Positions 61,737 through 64,000 of a stretch of DNA of 64,000 nt are shown here, one piece after another; within the stretch, counting starts at the first letter, position 1, and each line of letters starts with the position of its first letter. The notes under the pieces are model-generated. The model searched no databases and was not told the DNA's origin. It saw nothing but the letters and a program-made list of their open reading frames with translations. The DNA comes from Stercorarius parasiticus (Eukaryota > Chordata > Aves > Charadriiformes > Stercorariidae). The stretch is taken from assembly GCA_013396915.1 (NCBI GenBank), contig VWZL01000597.1, positions 253,963 to 317,962 on the forward strand, read 5' to 3'. The translations under genes were made by a program, and so were the position numbers.

Positions 61737-64000
61737 GAGAAATATTTTTCCTCAATTGTTTTATTTAAATCATATTGATAATGTTATCAGCTCGACATTT
61801 GTGCCTATAACTGATGAATTAGGACGAGATCTAGTCCCATGTGACTTCTTGCCGCTTGGGTCCTGGAGTGCCCCATTCGCACATAAAACAAAGTTAAATT
61901 TGACTTAGAGAGATAGTGATCTTTTCAACAGAGAAGTAGTGAAAGTAGAAGAGGGGAAGTAAGCTTTTCATTCTTCAGTAATTAATCTAATAAGTTTGGA
62001 AAAATTAAAGGAAAAGTCGACCTGATACACGTTACTTGTGAGGCACATGTTTAGAAAAAAGTGCTCCAGCCTAAATCCTGCTTCTCCTGCACTGTATCTG
62101 TAGCTCAGTCCTTCAGTCTTTTGTCTTAAGGGCATGGTTTTGTTTGTGCAATAGCAGGTTAATTAATAACCACTGACATAGTTGATGACCGTAGGGTGCA
62201 ATGGGCCACCATACAATTAGTTCCATTTATGTGTTTGTAACTACTCTGTGCCTCCTGTCTATAATGCAGTAAACCTACCTACGATACTGTGAGATGCTCA
62301 AACGTGAGGGGAGGTGAACAGTCCAAGGTCTCAGATCGGTAGGTTTGTTTTTGCAGTTTTACTGCATAATTTTTTGAATAGGCAAAAGGATTATGTTTTT
62401 TTAATTCATGAAATGGCTTTCCCAACTAGCCATAAGATGGGACTGTCTTTCAAATGGACTCATTCTTTCTCATGAAGGAGGATGTGTGTTTTTAACAAAT
62501 GTGGGCAAGAGGTCACAGAAGAGGATCACCAGTAACAAGGAGTTTCAGCTATTAGTTTTTATGGTTCAGACTAACGTCAGAACCACAGACCACCATTAAC
62601 TTTCACTCTGTAATGGAGCATAATACTAGCCAGGAATGGGATGCTTGGTTAGCATATATCAGAGTAATTACAGAATTTATATGAAAAGTACAGCTCTTAA
62701 TTAGCTGTACAGTCTAAAGGAAATGAATGACAAACTATTTGTATAATTCATGACCTGTCTCTGTTAATTTGATGCTGTCATGCATGAAGTTCAACTCCCT
62801 TGTTTCCTACCAGCCACTGAGAATGTGTTTATACTGATGCGTCTCTGAAAGGACAGAGCTACGAAGGATGAGGATGTTGTACACTGTGACAAAGAGTGAG
62901 ATGAGCAAAACGTTCTTGAACTATTGTGCAATGTCTCCCTTGTTTTAAATCATGAGCAAAAGAGATACTGCTTGCATAAGCAATTGCCCTCAAGATGTTA
63001 TCAGAGTCTTGATTAGAATGGAGTTGGTCCTTAAGTCAGTCTTCCTGTGCAAGTGCAATCCGGTGTAACAAGTATTCACATTAAACATCCCATGCTGCTG
63101 GAGGAAACAGATGTATTTGCAGAACACTAAGAGCATTGTCTAGCTGCACTAAGATGAATCACTTTAACCTACCTGGCTTTAAAAAGACCACAGAATTTTG
63201 CTGGAATCTTCTCAGTGATGTGAACAAACATTGTGTCCCACTCTGAAATAATGAACAATCTTGCTATGTTCATGTTATCCTTTCAACCAAGATAGAAAAG
63301 AAATAAGTTTGGGTTGAAGTTACTTCGCTGCTGATGAGATGCTTTTTATACAATTTTGGTAAGTGTAAAAAGGAAAATTTGTCACTTCTTATGATTGCAA
63401 ATGAGACAGTTGTGAGAAAGCACTGATGGGAGAAAGCTTTATGAGGAATGCTTTTTTCTCTGTTTTCTTTTGAGGCTCCTCAGACTTTTAGACTAGTGCC
63501 TTGTGAAATCCCTCCACCCACCCATCTCCTGACATGACACCGTTTCCATCCTTATCCCAACATCAGCTCCCATATAGACTGAGAAATAATTTAAGTTTCT
63601 AGGAGTGCTAATTGTCCCATTTTTATTTTTATAGGGAAAATTTCAAATACAAAAAAGCCACATAATTTTGCTGTGAGATAATGAGGTAAAACTTATTATC
63701 CATCTGTTGTACACACATTTTAGGTAGCAGATTTTTATTATGGTAACACTACAGAGGCCCTTGAAAACTGCAGGATTGGCTTGGTTTAATGTAGCTCTTC
63801 ATGATTCTCCTGCAGCCTTTTGCTTCAGGTTTCCTATGGTGATCTTCCAAAGGCAATGAGAGTAATTGCAGCCACCTCTTGGCACATTATAAAGCTCTAG
63901 TCAATGCCGTCACTGCTTTAGTCTGGCATGTTTCTCCAAGGTATGCGGCACACATGCACTGGATGAAGAAGAGCTCCGATGCTGACTGCTCATGGAAATG

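Larger units (their letters stand above)
59346..64000. other. Intergenic, no gene recognised
   Basis: AT-rich to the right edge, with only the relic at 60.3 kb and the CA repeat at 61.7 kb. No exon of a neighbouring gene is visible. Confidence 0.65.

Overview
The window is vertebrate nuclear DNA, almost certainly from a bird. Two things support this. A multi-exon gene on the minus strand is a clear vertebrate SFSWAP orthologue, and the only well-preserved transposon is an avian-type CR1 LINE with its typical 3' end. Repeat density is low and mammalian young SINEs are absent. I cannot name the species.

Region 1 (about 1-19,350) is the 5' two thirds of SFSWAP (suppressor of white-apricot homologue, a splicing regulator), read right to left. 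I placed eleven coding exons by joining reading frames across GT-AG introns: 19177-18918, 16449-16280, 15736-15599, 12494-12409, 8542-8317, 7857-7742, 6841-6706, 4067-3830, 3505-3374, 2971-2878 and 570-393. Phases match at every junction, giving 1,774 nt, or 591 codons plus one base. They encode the glycine-rich N-terminus, the DRY/EERY region, SURP module 1, an acidic run, a proline-rich segment, SURP module 2 and the start of the linker to the RS region. The remaining 3' exons (Lys/Arg and RS-rich C-terminus) lie off the left edge.

Region 2 (about 18,650-19,800) is a CpG island holding exon 1, the 5' UTR and the promoter, with ETS-like, YY1-like and GC-box motifs and no evident TATA box. 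It may also fire to the right.

Region 3 (about 19,800-64,000) is a 44-kb stretch with no convincing protein-coding gene. It holds a decayed non-LTR reverse transcriptase remnant (21.2-21.7 kb), a 5'-truncated CR1 whose RT C-terminal frame is still open (26.1-26.7 kb), a CR1 3' tail (29.1 kb), several old MIR-like and palindromic repeat relics, small tandem duplications and a CA microsatellite. It also holds a perfect 15-bp inverted repeat built around two POU octamers (48.3 kb), the best candidate for an undescribed regulatory element. No RNA gene, CRISPR array or intact novel protein system was seen.
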